Origin: Palsa-461 sp036844945
Lineage (GTDB): Bacteria; Actinomycetota; Acidimicrobiia; Acidimicrobiales; RAAP-2
Assembly (NCBI GenBank): GCA_036844945.1
Contig: DAIUEV010000004.1
Coordinates: 39,724-103,723 of the forward strand
Reading direction: 5' to 3'
DNA length: 64,000 bases
Below the pieces are notes generated by a model. It did no database searches, was not told where the DNA came from, and saw only the letters and a program-made list of their open reading frames with translations. The translations under genes and the position numbers were made by a program. Below are positions 1 through 7,776 of this stretch, in pieces (position 1 is the stretch's first letter; every line of letters starts with the position of its first letter).

Positions 1-25
1 TGTGGCGGTCCGGTCCGGCGATGGC

Positions 26-1042
26 TCAATGATGGCCGGCGGTCCAGGCCAGGAAGTCCTCGGTGCCCAGGGTGTTGACGACCGCCTCCGGCCCGATCCC
101 CGCCTCGACGGCCTGCTCGCAACCGTAGGCGAGCCAGGCCAGCTGACCGGGCGCGTGCGCGTCGGTATCGATGGCGAAGCGGCATCCGAGCGACTTGGCC
201 AGGAGGAGCAGGTCGGTGGGCGGGTCCATCCGGTCCGGTCGCGAGTTGATCTCGACGGCGGTGCCGGTCTCGGCGCAGGCCCGGAAGACCCGCTCGTGGT
301 CGAAGGTGGACTGCGGGCGGCCCCGGCCCACCACCTTGCGCCCGGTGCAGTGCCCGAGGATGTCGACGAGCGGGCTCTCGATCGCCGCGAGCATGCGCGC
401 GGTCATCGCCGGCGACTCCATCCGGAGCTTCGAGTGCACGCTCGCCACCACCACGTCGAGCTCGGCGAGCAGCCCCTCGTCCTGATCCAAGCCCCCGTCC
501 TCCAGGATGTCGACCTCGATCCCGGTGAGGAGCCGGAAGGGGGCGAGGTCCCGGTTGACCGACTCGACCACGCCGAGCTGGCGCCGGAGGTCGTCCGGGC
601 CGAGGCCGTGGGCCACGGTCAGGCGGGGGCTGTGGTCGGTCAGGGCCTGGTAGTCGCGGCCGAGCGCGGCGGCCTCCCTCGCCATCTCGTCGATCGGGCT
701 CCCGCCGTCCGACCAGTTCGAGTGGCTGTGGCAGTCGCCGCGCAGCGCGGCCAGCAGCTCGCGGGCCGCCGCACTCCCCGCTTCGACGCCGCCCTCCCCC
801 TCGAGGTCGGCCAGGTAGGCGGGTTCGGACCCCGACAGCGCCTCGGCGATCACCTGGGCGGTGCTCTTCCCGACCCCGTCGAGGTCCTCGAGCCGGTTCG
901 CCTCATGCAGCCGGGCGAGGGTGGCGGCGTCGACCGAGTCGACCGTGGCGGCGGCGTTGCGGAAGGCTCGGACCTTGTAGGTCTCGGCGCCCTTCGACTC
1001 GAGCAGGAAGGCGATCCGGCGCAGTGCCTCAGCGGGTTCCAT
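26..1042 (-). CDS. PHP-domain phosphoesterase with N-terminal helix-hairpin-helix (PolX C-terminal type)
   Basis: A predicted metal-dependent phosphoesterase of 338 residues. Residues 1-75 resemble the DNA-binding helix-hairpin-helix of family X DNA polymerases (LDGVGKSTAQVI near 54-65). From about residue 100 a PHP domain starts with the metal-binding CHSHSNWSDG segment, followed by TDHS, GIEVDIL, ASVHSK and a late DTDAHA motif. No polymerase palm is present, so this is the PHP half of a bacterial PolX plus its HhH. Nuclease or phosphatase activity on DNA ends is plausible from the family; the substrate is unknown. It lies downstream of the phosphotriesterase-family gene on the same strand, 54 bases away, so co-transcription is possible. 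ATG start, with the canonical N-terminus directly after it. Confidence 0.85.
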   Translation of the reverse strand: MEPAEALRRIAFLLESKGAETYKVRAFRNAAATVDSVDAATLARLHEANRLEDLDGVGKSTAQVIAEALSGSEPAYLADLEGEGGVEAGSAAARELLAALRGDCHSHSNWSDGGSPIDEMAREAAALGRDYQALTDHSPRLTVAHGLGPDDLRRQLGVVESVNRDLAPFRLLTGIEVDILEDGGLDQDEGLLAELDVVVASVHSKLRMESPAMTARMLAAIESPLVDILGHCTGRKVVGRGRPQSTFDHERVFRACAETGTAVEINSRPDRMDPPTDLLLLAKSLGCRFAIDTDAHAPGQLAWLAYGCEQAVEAGIGPEAVVNTLGTEDFLAWTAGHH

Positions 1043-1096
1043 CGTTCCCCTCCGAATCGGTGGACACCGGGTGGTGGCGTTCCGGCGGGCCGGGAC

Positions 1097-2062
1097 TCAG
1101 GCGGCCGCCCCCTCGAAGTACCGGCGCGGGTTGCCCACCAGCATGTCGTCAAGCTGCTCGTCGGTCACCCCACCCTCCTTCAGGGCCGGGATCACGTCCT
1201 GGTGGATGTGGGCGTAGTGCCAGTTGGGCAGGACGACCGGCTTCATCGCCTCGTCGACCCAGTCGAGGAGGCAGGCCGCGTCGTGCGACAGGACCATGCT
1301 CTTCGACAGGCCGCGGCGGCAGAGCTCGATCACGGTCGTCGAGCGCTGCTCGGCGGTGATCTCGAGGTCGATCCCGAACCGGTCCATCCCCAGCAGATAG
1401 CCCATCTCGGCCAGCTCCTGGAGGTGGTCGACGTCGTGGCTGTCCCCGCTGTGGCCGAGGACGACCCGGTGCGGGTCGACGCCCTCGTCGGCGAGGACCT
1501 GCGCGACCTCGAGGCCCCGCCTCGTGCCGGGGTGGGTGTGCACGGTGACGGGCGCACCGGTCGCCCGGTGCGCCGCCGCCACGGCCCGCAGGATGCGCTC
1601 GACGTCGGGGGTCATGCCGGGCGTGTCGATCGCGCACTTGAGGAAGGCCGCCTTCACCCCGGTGTCACCGATGCCCTCGGTGATGTCCCGGACGAAGAGG
1701 TCGACCATCGGGTCGGGTGCGTCGCCCATCGGCAGCCGGAACCGGAAGTAGAACGGCGCGGTGTCGTACGTGTAGACGCCGGTCGCCACGATGATGTTGA
1801 GGTCGACCTCGGCGTTGATCCGCTTGATCCGGGCGACGTTGCGACCGAGGCCGATGACGGTGGGGTCGACGATCGTCCGGACCCCGAGCTCGGCGAGGAC
1901 CTGCAGCTTGGACACGGCGTCGGCCGCCCGGCCGTCCTCGTCGAAGGGCTCCGGGAGGTTGGCCTGCACGTCGGCGGTCAGCACGAAGACGTGCTCGTGC
2001 ATGAGCGTCGTCCCCATGTCGGCCGTGTCGATCGGTCCGCGGACGGTCTGCACCTGGGCCAT
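1097..2062 (-). CDS. Phosphotriesterase-family metal-dependent hydrolase
   Basis: A 321-residue amidohydrolase-superfamily protein of the phosphotriesterase/lactonase (PTE, PLL) family, normally cytosolic and binuclear. The first metal site is visible as MHEHVF (H22, H24). A lysine in KAAFLKCAID fits the carboxylated metal-bridging residue, HTHPGTR and LGHSGDS supply the other histidines, and SHDAACLLDW carries the catalytic aspartate. The natural substrate could be a lactone or an organophosphate ester and cannot be told from sequence. I chose the ATG preceded by a GGGGAGGGG Shine-Dalgarno stretch. A reading frame extends 35 codons further upstream, but that part does not look like the family N-terminus. 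Confidence 0.85.
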   Translation of the reverse strand: MAQVQTVRGPIDTADMGTTLMHEHVFVLTADVQANLPEPFDEDGRAADAVSKLQVLAELGVRTIVDPTVIGLGRNVARIKRINAEVDLNIIVATGVYTYDTAPFYFRFRLPMGDAPDPMVDLFVRDITEGIGDTGVKAAFLKCAIDTPGMTPDVERILRAVAAAHRATGAPVTVHTHPGTRRGLEVAQVLADEGVDPHRVVLGHSGDSHDVDHLQELAEMGYLLGMDRFGIDLEITAEQRSTTVIELCRRGLSKSMVLSHDAACLLDWVDEAMKPVVLPNWHYAHIHQDVIPALKEGGVTDEQLDDMLVGNPRRYFEGAAA

Positions 2063-2144
2063 GGCCCCTCCCCGGGTCGGTGTCTCGATGATCTTCGTAC
2101 CACGGTTGAATTGGCCCGTCCCGCGGGGGGCAGCCGAAAGGTGA

Positions 2145-2297
2145 CGCCCCGAGCAGTTCCGGGCCACCGCCCAGGTGGTGATCGGGAGCGAGCCGGACCG
2201 GATCGACGCGGGTCAGGCCGAGCTCTCCCCCGGCTTCGCCGAGTACCAGAAGAAGACGGACCGGGTGATCCCGGTGGTGGAGCTCCAACCGGCCTGA
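2145..2297 (+). pseudogene. 3' remnant of a Ddn-family F420-dependent nitroreductase gene
   Basis: About 50 codons end in ...GFAEYQKKTDRVIPVVEL-QPA-stop. This is the characteristic C-terminus of deazaflavin-dependent nitroreductase (Ddn/PNPOx-like) proteins, where a (Y/F)xxYQxKTxRxIPVVxL pattern is usual. The frame is closed by a TGA at 2142-2144 and no start codon or upstream family domain exists. The 5' side runs straight into the promoter region of the divergent phosphotriesterase gene, so the rest of the gene appears deleted. Family assignment is from memory of the motif. Confidence 0.55.
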
Positions 2298-2353
2298 GGC
2301 GGCCCGCCCGCGTTTGTGCGCGCGGTATCCCGCCCGCCGTCGTACCCGCTCGT

Positions 2354-2359
2354 TAGTGT
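2354..2359 (+). promoter_or_regulatory. Predicted -10 (TAGTGT) for leaderless RHH gene
   Basis: A TANNNT hexamer ends 6 bases before the ATG of the ribbon-helix-helix gene. No Shine-Dalgarno is possible in that gap, so transcription probably starts at the start codon. It would drive the whole RHH-methyltransferase-nuclease-like cassette. Confidence 0.5.
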
Positions 2360-2365
2360 TCATCC

Positions 2366-2551
2366 ATGGGTCGACCGCGGGTCTACGACGAGCCGCGGGT
2401 CACCACCGCGGTGCGGCTGAGCCCCGAGCTGCGCGACCAGCTCCGCCGGGTGGCCGGCGACGAGGGCGTCTCGGTGAACCAGCTGGTCGTCCGGGCGATG
2501 TCGGAGTACCTCCGCAAGCTGGCCAGGGTGGCGCGCTCGCAGGCACCGTGA
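2366..2551 (+). CDS. Ribbon-helix-helix (Arc/CopG-like) DNA-binding protein
   Basis: A 61-residue protein whose middle reads TTAVRLSPELRDQLRRVA...SVNQLVVRAMSEYL. That is the beta-strand/helix/helix pattern of ribbon-helix-helix repressors, which dimerise and bind operators through the N-terminal strand. It is the first gene of a cassette: its TGA overlaps the GTG of the methyltransferase gene (GTGA), giving translational coupling. RHH proteins are common as controllers of toxin-antitoxin and restriction-modification units, so autoregulation of the cassette is a reasonable inference. It could instead act elsewhere on the chromosome. Confidence 0.75.
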   Translation: MGRPRVYDEPRVTTAVRLSPELRDQLRRVAGDEGVSVNQLVVRAMSEYLRKLARVARSQAP

Positions 2552-3990
2552 GCGCCGTGCGGGCCCCCCGCCCCGGCCGCGCCCGACGCCCCACCGCGAC
2601 CGCGGCGTTCGGCTCGTCGCGCCGGGAGAGCCACGACGCCTCCGCGTTCTACCGCCGGTTCGTGCCCCCCGAGACCTCCGCCGAGGAGACGGTGGCCCGG
2701 CCGCCTCGCCTCGACGTCGTCTACCGCCGCGACGCGCGGGACATGACGAACGTCCCGGACAACTCCGTCGCCCTCGTCGTGACCTCCCCGCCCTACTTCG
2801 CGGGCAAGGAGTACGAGGAGAGCCTCGGCTCGAACGGCGTCCCGGGCACCTACTTCGAATACCTCGCGCTGCTGCGCGACGTCTTCGCCGAGTGCAAGCG
2901 GGTCCTCGAGCCGGGCGGGCGGGTCGCGGTCAACGTCGCCAACCTCGGCCGCCGGCCCTATCGCTCGCTGGCCGGCGACGTGACCGAGATCCTCCAGTCC
3001 CTCGGCCTCCTCCTGCGCGGCGAGGTCGTGTGGTGGAAGGGCCGGGCCGCCGGCGGGTCGTGTGCCTGGGGCACATTCCAGCGGCCAAGCAACCCGGTGC
3101 TCCGCGACGTCACCGAGCGCATCGTGCTCGCGAGCAAGGGCCGTTTCGACCGGGCCGTCCGGCCCGAGGAGCGGCAACGCCGGGAGCTGCCGTCGGTCAC
3201 CACCATCTCGCGCGACGAGTTCCTGGAGGCGACCACCGACCTGTGGGAGATTCCCCCCGAGAGCGCGACGCGGGTCGGCCACCCGGCGCCGTTCCCGGTC
3301 GAGCTGCCCCGCCGGCTGATCGAGCTGTTCACCTACGAGGGCGACGTGGTCCTCGACCCGTTCCTCGGTTCGGGCACCACCGCGGTCGCCGCGATCCGCA
3401 CGGGGCGGCACTACGTCGGGTTCGACACCGACGCGTCGTACGTGGCGACGGCCAGGCGGCGCATCACCCAGGAGCGGGCGAGGTCGAAGCGACCCGAGAT
3501 CGCAACCTGGGTGCCGGCGCGCCCGGTCCCCGCCGAGGAGCCCGAGGATCCGTTCGCCCGGGGGCTGCGCGAGGGGCGCCAGGCCCGCGAGATGGCGGCG
3601 GTCCTCCTCGAGGTCTGCGGGTTCGCCGACGTCCGGACCGACGTGAAGGTGGGGCACGGTCTCGAGGTGCAGCTCCTGGCGACGGACCGGACCGGGGCTG
3701 AGTGGGCCTTCGAGGTGGCCGGCGCCTTCACCTCGACGCGCGGCGGGCTCAAGCGGGCCGACGCGCTGTGGCGGGCGATCGGCCGGGCCACCGTGCTGCA
3801 CCAGGTCCGGCCGGAGGTGCCCATCGTGCTCATGACCACGGACCGTCCCAGCCGGGGGAGCGCGGGGAGGCTCTCGCTCGACGCGGTGAGCGGGGCAGGG
3901 CGGCCCGTCTTCGACACGGTCGAGCTGCTCGACGCGGTGGACCGGGAGCGGCTGTCCGCCTATGCCGCCGGCGGTCGCCCGCCGGGCTGA
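2548..3990 (+). CDS. DNA methyltransferase (N4/N6 amino type, beta motif order) with extra C-terminal domain
   Basis: A 480-residue S-adenosylmethionine-dependent DNA amino-methyltransferase. Catalytic motif IV is T79-SPPY83 and the SAM-binding motif I is DPFLGSGTT starting at D270. The order IV then I is that of the beta group, with the target-recognition region between. TSPPY rather than DPPY favours N4-cytosine methylation, but this is not decisive. From about residue 334 to the end there is an additional domain not needed for methylation. It has an alpha/beta pattern with D380, a FEVAGAF strand (E389) and a later IVLMTT strand, resembling a PD-(D/E)XK fold with the lysine lost. The GTG start overlaps the upstream stop, and the next gene starts directly after this stop. 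Confidence 0.85.
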   Translation: MSAVRAPRPGRARRPTATAAFGSSRRESHDASAFYRRFVPPETSAEETVARPPRLDVVYRRDARDMTNVPDNSVALVVTSPPYFAGKEYEESLGSNGVPGTYFEYLALLRDVFAECKRVLEPGGRVAVNVANLGRRPYRSLAGDVTEILQSLGLLLRGEVVWWKGRAAGGSCAWGTFQRPSNPVLRDVTERIVLASKGRFDRAVRPEERQRRELPSVTTISRDEFLEATTDLWEIPPESATRVGHPAPFPVELPRRLIELFTYEGDVVLDPFLGSGTTAVAAIRTGRHYVGFDTDASYVATARRRITQERARSKRPEIATWVPARPVPAEEPEDPFARGLREGRQAREMAAVLLEVCGFADVRTDVKVGHGLEVQLLATDRTGAEWAFEVAGAFTSTRGGLKRADALWRAIGRATVLHQVRPEVPIVLMTTDRPSRGSAGRLSLDAVSGAGRPVFDTVELLDAVDRERLSAYAAGGRPPG

Positions 3991-4980
3991 GTGCCGTCGG
4001 ACCGCACCTTCGTCACCGAGCTCGCCACGGGGCTCGGCATGTTCGGCGACGGCGATCTCGAGGCCGTGCTGGCCCGCCGCCCGGCCGCGTTCGTCAGCCT
4101 GACCGGCCGGGAGTGGGACCGCCTCGCCGCCCTGTGGGCGGCCGGCGCCTACGGGGCCGAGTTCGTGCAGGGCTTCCTCAACGGGCGCCGCTTCCTCGCC
4201 GCCCCCGACGCCCTGAACGGGCGGGTGCCGCGGATCGTCGAGTGGACCGGTGGGCGCCGGCCCCCCGGCGACGAGGTGGTGCCGTCGGACCTGCGGGTCG
4301 ACCACGTCTACCTGGTCAGCTGCAAGTACCTCTCGAAGATCCTGCACAACCCGAGCCCGGCCCGGCTGGTCGACGGGTTGCTCAGCCAGGCGCCGGTCGA
4401 CGACGCGCGGGACTGGTACGAGCGGGTGGCGCCAGAGCAGTACGAGGCCCTCTACGCCGTCTGCCGGGGGCTCGACCCCGGTCTCCCGTGGCTCGCGTCG
4501 GAGCTCGGTCGACCGCAGCGCCGGCAGCTGGCCGGTCTCCTGGCCGCCGGGTGGCCGGACGGCGGGGACGCGTACGACCGGCTGTGCCGGGTGGTCGCGA
4601 CGCGGACCGCCGAGGCCTGGCGGTGCGCGATCGGGCGGGTCCCCGCCGAGGCGGTGGCCTGGCGACTGCTGCGGATCGGCTCGGCGCCGTATTACGTCCT
4701 CGGCGCCCACCCGCGCTCGGGGCCGATCCGGCTCCGGATCGACACGCCCTGGGACTGGCGGCAGCGCTACCGGTTCCGCCGGCTGGAGGTCGAGGCGCAG
4801 CCCGGCGGCCAGCCGCGGGTCGGCTGGAGCATCGTCTATTCCGAGGCCGGCGGCCCGGAGCGGTCCGTCCGGGGCCACGTCGAGATCCGCTGGAGCCACG
4901 GCCGGTTCGCCCAGCCGCCGGAGGCCAAGGTGTACCTCGACTCGCGCCACGAGGACGTCCCGGGCTACCACGCGCTGTAG
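3991..4980 (+). CDS. Unrecognised protein, candidate nuclease partner of the methyltransferase
   Basis: A 329-residue protein with no family I can name for certain. Its GTG start codon immediately follows the methyltransferase stop codon, so the two are almost surely co-translated. The most conserved-looking segment is LRVDHVYLVSCKYLSKILHN. D100 or D104 followed by S110-C-K112 at the end of a hydrophobic strand recalls the (D)...(S/E)xK active site of PD-(D/E)XK restriction enzymes, where Cfr10I-type enzymes use SxK. The rest is helical, ending in a beta-rich C-terminal region (about 235-325). Position after a lone methyltransferase suggests the cognate restriction or effector subunit. Activity is inference, and a non-nuclease role cannot be excluded. 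Confidence 0.6.
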   Translation: MPSDRTFVTELATGLGMFGDGDLEAVLARRPAAFVSLTGREWDRLAALWAAGAYGAEFVQGFLNGRRFLAAPDALNGRVPRIVEWTGGRRPPGDEVVPSDLRVDHVYLVSCKYLSKILHNPSPARLVDGLLSQAPVDDARDWYERVAPEQYEALYAVCRGLDPGLPWLASELGRPQRRQLAGLLAAGWPDGGDAYDRLCRVVATRTAEAWRCAIGRVPAEAVAWRLLRIGSAPYYVLGAHPRSGPIRLRIDTPWDWRQRYRFRRLEVEAQPGGQPRVGWSIVYSEAGGPERSVRGHVEIRWSHGRFAQPPEAKVYLDSRHEDVPGYHAL

Positions 4981-5019
4981 GCCGGTAGGGTCCGCGACTC
5001 TGAGGCAGAGGGGGCGGCG

Positions 5020-6462
5020 GTGACATCGGTCCAGATGCGCTACGGCTCGGCCCCCGCCCGTTGGGTGCTGGCCGCGACGGTGCTGGGCTCGGGGATGGTG
5101 TTTCTCGACGGCACGGTGGTGAACATCGCCATCCCGGCGATCGGGCGCGACCTGCACGCCGACATCGCCGGGGTCCAGTGGGTGCTCGACGTGTACCTGG
5201 TGGTCCTCTCGGCGCTCCTCCTGCTCGGCGGGAGCCTCGGCGACCGCTACGGCCGACGCCGGGTCCTCGTGGTCGGGCTGGTGGTGTTCACCGGTTCCTC
5301 GGTCCTGTGCGGCCTCGCCCCCGACCTTGGCCTCCTGATCGGGGCGCGGGCGCTCGAGGGGGCGGGCGGCGCGCTGCTCGTGCCGGGGAGCCTCGCCATC
5401 CTCTCCGCCGTCTTCGACCCCGAGGACCGCCGCCGGGCCATCGGGGCGTGGTCGGGGCTGGCCGGCGTCTCGACGGCGGCGGCGCCGCTGGTCGGGGGCT
5501 GGCTGGCCGACTCGGTGTCCTGGCGGGCCATCTTCTTCCTGAACGTGCCGGTCGCCGCCGCCACCCTGGTGGCGCTGCGCCACGTGCCCGAGAGCCGCGA
5601 CGAGGCGTCGAGCGGCCCGCCGGACCTCGTGGGCGCGCTGCTCGCCTCCCTGGCCCTGGCCGCGGTGGCGGCCGGGCTGATCGAACGGATCTGGTGGCTG
5701 GAAGGGGCGGCCGCGGCCCTCCTCGTGGTGTTCGTCCTGACGGAGCGGCGGGCGGCCAACCCGGTGCTGCCGCTCGAGGTCTTCAGGTCGCGCCAGTTCA
5801 CCGGGGCCAACCTCACGACCCTCGCCGTCTACGGCGCGCTGGGCGGGGTCATGTTCCTCGTCGTCCTGCACCTCGAGCTCGCCCTCGGCTACTCGGCGGT
5901 CGGCGCCGGCTCGGCGCTGCTGCCCATCACCGGGCTGATGCTGCTCCTCTCCCCGCGGATGGGGGCGCTCACCCAGCGGATCGGCCCGCGGGGCCCGATG
6001 ACCCTGGGGCCGCTCGTGGTCGCGGCGGGCACGTTCCTCTTGGTGCGGGCGATACCCGGGGCCTCGTACGCGTCGGGGGTCCTGCCCGGCGTGGTCGTGT
6101 TCGGGCTCGGTCTCGTGATCACGGTCGGGCCGCTGACCGGCACCGTGCTGGCCGCGGTCGACGAGCGCCACGTCGGGGCCGCCTCGGGGGTCAACAACGC
6201 GGCGTCGCGCGTCGCCGGCCTCGTCGCCGTCGCCCTCCTGCCCGAGGTCACCCACATGGGCCGGTCCCTCACCAAGGCGAGCGTGTCGACCGGCTACCAC
6301 GAGGCGATGGTGATCAGCGCGGTGATCGCGGCGGTCGGCGGGGCGGTCGCCTTCGTCACCATCCGCTCGAGCGTCGAGGTGGCGCCGACCGTGCCCTCGG
6401 CGCTGCAGCAGCCGTGCCACGACCCGTGCCGGGCCGTGGCCGGCGAGCGCCGGGCGGCCTGA
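5020..6462 (+). CDS. MFS drug/H+ antiporter, DHA2 (EmrB/QacA-like)
   Basis: A 480-residue inner-membrane transporter with multiple hydrophobic segments. Motif A (GGSLGDRYGRRRVL) lies after the second helix. The motif D1-like LDGTVVNIAIPAI sits in the first helix and a motif C-like stretch (GAWSGLAGVSTAAAPLVGGWL) in the fifth. These are hallmarks of the 14-helix DHA2 exporters, here at normal length. The substrate is unknown; such pumps usually expel lipophilic cations or antibiotics. The GTG start has a purine-rich GAGGCAGAGGGGG leader, and a TAGGGT hexamer about 30 bases upstream could be the -10. It follows the methyltransferase cassette by 39 bases but seems to have its own promoter, and it converges on the kinase gene. 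Confidence 0.9.
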   Translation: MTSVQMRYGSAPARWVLAATVLGSGMVFLDGTVVNIAIPAIGRDLHADIAGVQWVLDVYLVVLSALLLLGGSLGDRYGRRRVLVVGLVVFTGSSVLCGLAPDLGLLIGARALEGAGGALLVPGSLAILSAVFDPEDRRRAIGAWSGLAGVSTAAAPLVGGWLADSVSWRAIFFLNVPVAAATLVALRHVPESRDEASSGPPDLVGALLASLALAAVAAGLIERIWWLEGAAAALLVVFVLTERRAANPVLPLEVFRSRQFTGANLTTLAVYGALGGVMFLVVLHLELALGYSAVGAGSALLPITGLMLLLSPRMGALTQRIGPRGPMTLGPLVVAAGTFLLVRAIPGASYASGVLPGVVVFGLGLVITVGPLTGTVLAAVDERHVGAASGVNNAASRVAGLVAVALLPEVTHMGRSLTKASVSTGYHEAMVISAVIAAVGGAVAFVTIRSSVEVAPTVPSALQQPCHDPCRAVAGERRAA

Positions 6463-6468
6463 GCCGCG

Positions 6469-7776
6469 TCAGCCCGGGACGTCGATGGTCGCCTCGACGG
6501 CCCCGAAGTCGATGCGCATCGGCCTGACGCCGAGCCGCTGGGCGGGGGCGACCGTCTTCAGCTGCTCGTGCTCGGGCCGGACCGACCAGGGCTGCGAGGA
6601 CACGTTGCGCAGCACGAGCCCCCCGGTCAGCGTCGGGTGCGCCTCGACGACGGCCACCGAGTCGTCGCCGCCGCGGTCGCGCCGGAGGTGGTCGGCGGTG
6701 ATCACCACCCCCTCGCTCAGCACCACCGTCCGGCCGGGCAGCCGGAGGAGCGCCGGGGTCGGCGGGACCTCGCCGCACCGCCAGCAGGGGCGGTCCGGCT
6801 CGTCGGGGTCGTAGAAGACGGCGGCCCGGCACGAGCAGGTGGCGTGGAGGTCGCCCAGGCGGGACAGCGCGCGGCGCCAGCCGCTCCCGGTGATCCGGCC
6901 CGACAGCGAGGCGTCGGTCAGGCCCTCGGTGAAGGACCGCTCGAACAGCTCTCGGAAGAAGCGAGGGTAGATCGGCCAGTAGACGAGGATCGGGCTGTCG
7001 GGGGCCGGCCGGTTGGACGGGTCGAGCGGGTCGAAGACGAAGAGGGGCTCGAAGCCGTAGTTGCGCAGGAGGAGCTCGTTCTCCGAGACGTGCTCGGACT
7101 GCTGCCACGAGTAGGCGGCGATCGACCGCCGGCCCTCGAGCGGATGGCCCCGCATGAAGAGGATGAAGAGGAACACCGCCAGCGAGTACAGGTCCGAGAC
7201 CGTGGAGGGCATCGCCTCGTCTCGCACGATCTCGGGGGCCATGAACTGGTTGGTACCCCGCACGAACGCCTCGCCCCCGTCGATCCCGACGTTGTCGTTG
7301 TCGATGACCGCGACCTCGGAGCGGACCGGGTCGACGAAGAGGTTGGACAGGCTGATGTCCCGGTAGCACAGCCCCGACGCGTGCAGCGCCGCGATCGCGT
7401 CGACCAGGTTCCGGGCCACCGTCACGAGGTCCCGGAAGCTGGGCTGGTCCTCGAGCATGCGGGTGAAGGAGACAAAACGCGGCCCGAGCAGCCGCATGAC
7501 GTAGCCGAACCCGTCGAGCCCGCTGCCCGTCACGACGTCGATCGGCCAGACGAAGGCCGGGTGCGGGCTCGGGCGCTCGGTGAGCGCGGTGATCGACGAG
7601 CGCAGCGCGTCGGTCCGCGGCGAGGGCCGGAGCCACTTGAGGGCGAAGGTCGCGTCGCCCACCCGGACCTCGTGGACCACCCCCTGGCCGCCCTCCTGCA
7701 GCCGTCGTCCCACCGTCACGGTGGCGCCGCCCCGGGCCATGGCGAGGGAGTCGCCGGGGGCGGGCAGCTTGCTCAT
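6469..7776 (-). CDS. Ser/Thr protein kinase of TerY-P-like triad, C-terminal zinc ribbon
   Basis: A 435-residue cytoplasmic kinase-fold protein. The glycine-rich loop is LQEGGQGVVHEV, the VAIK lysine is K47 (FALKWLR), the catalytic loop is YRDISLSN (D140, N145) and the metal-binding segment is IDNDN (D159/D161) instead of DFG. An APE-like MAPEI follows. All catalytic residues are present, so it is probably active. Near residues 310-335 a small cysteine cluster (CSC...CWRC) forms a likely zinc ribbon, followed by a beta-rich tail. Its ATG overlaps the TGA of the PP2C gene (4 bases). A kinase with zinc ribbon next to PP2C and VWA genes matches the TerY-phosphorylation triad described for stress and defence systems. 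Confidence 0.85.
   Translation of the reverse strand: MSKLPAPGDSLAMARGGATVTVGRRLQEGGQGVVHEVRVGDATFALKWLRPSPRTDALRSSITALTERPSPHPAFVWPIDVVTGSGLDGFGYVMRLLGPRFVSFTRMLEDQPSFRDLVTVARNLVDAIAALHASGLCYRDISLSNLFVDPVRSEVAVIDNDNVGIDGGEAFVRGTNQFMAPEIVRDEAMPSTVSDLYSLAVFLFILFMRGHPLEGRRSIAAYSWQQSEHVSENELLLRNYGFEPLFVFDPLDPSNRPAPDSPILVYWPIYPRFFRELFERSFTEGLTDASLSGRITGSGWRRALSRLGDLHATCSCRAAVFYDPDEPDRPCWRCGEVPPTPALLRLPGRTVVLSEGVVITADHLRRDRGGDDSVAVVEAHPTLTGGLVLRNVSSQPWSVRPEHEQLKTVAPAQRLGVRPMRIDFGAVEATIDVPG

Noticed and set aside
2383..6420. Very long open frames opposite real genes (for example 1345 codons antisense to the methyltransferase and MFS genes, and 784 codons opposite the first two genes)
   Set aside because: They are Arg/Pro/Gly/His-rich with no domains, and arise from the strong G/C third-position bias of the genes on the other strand.
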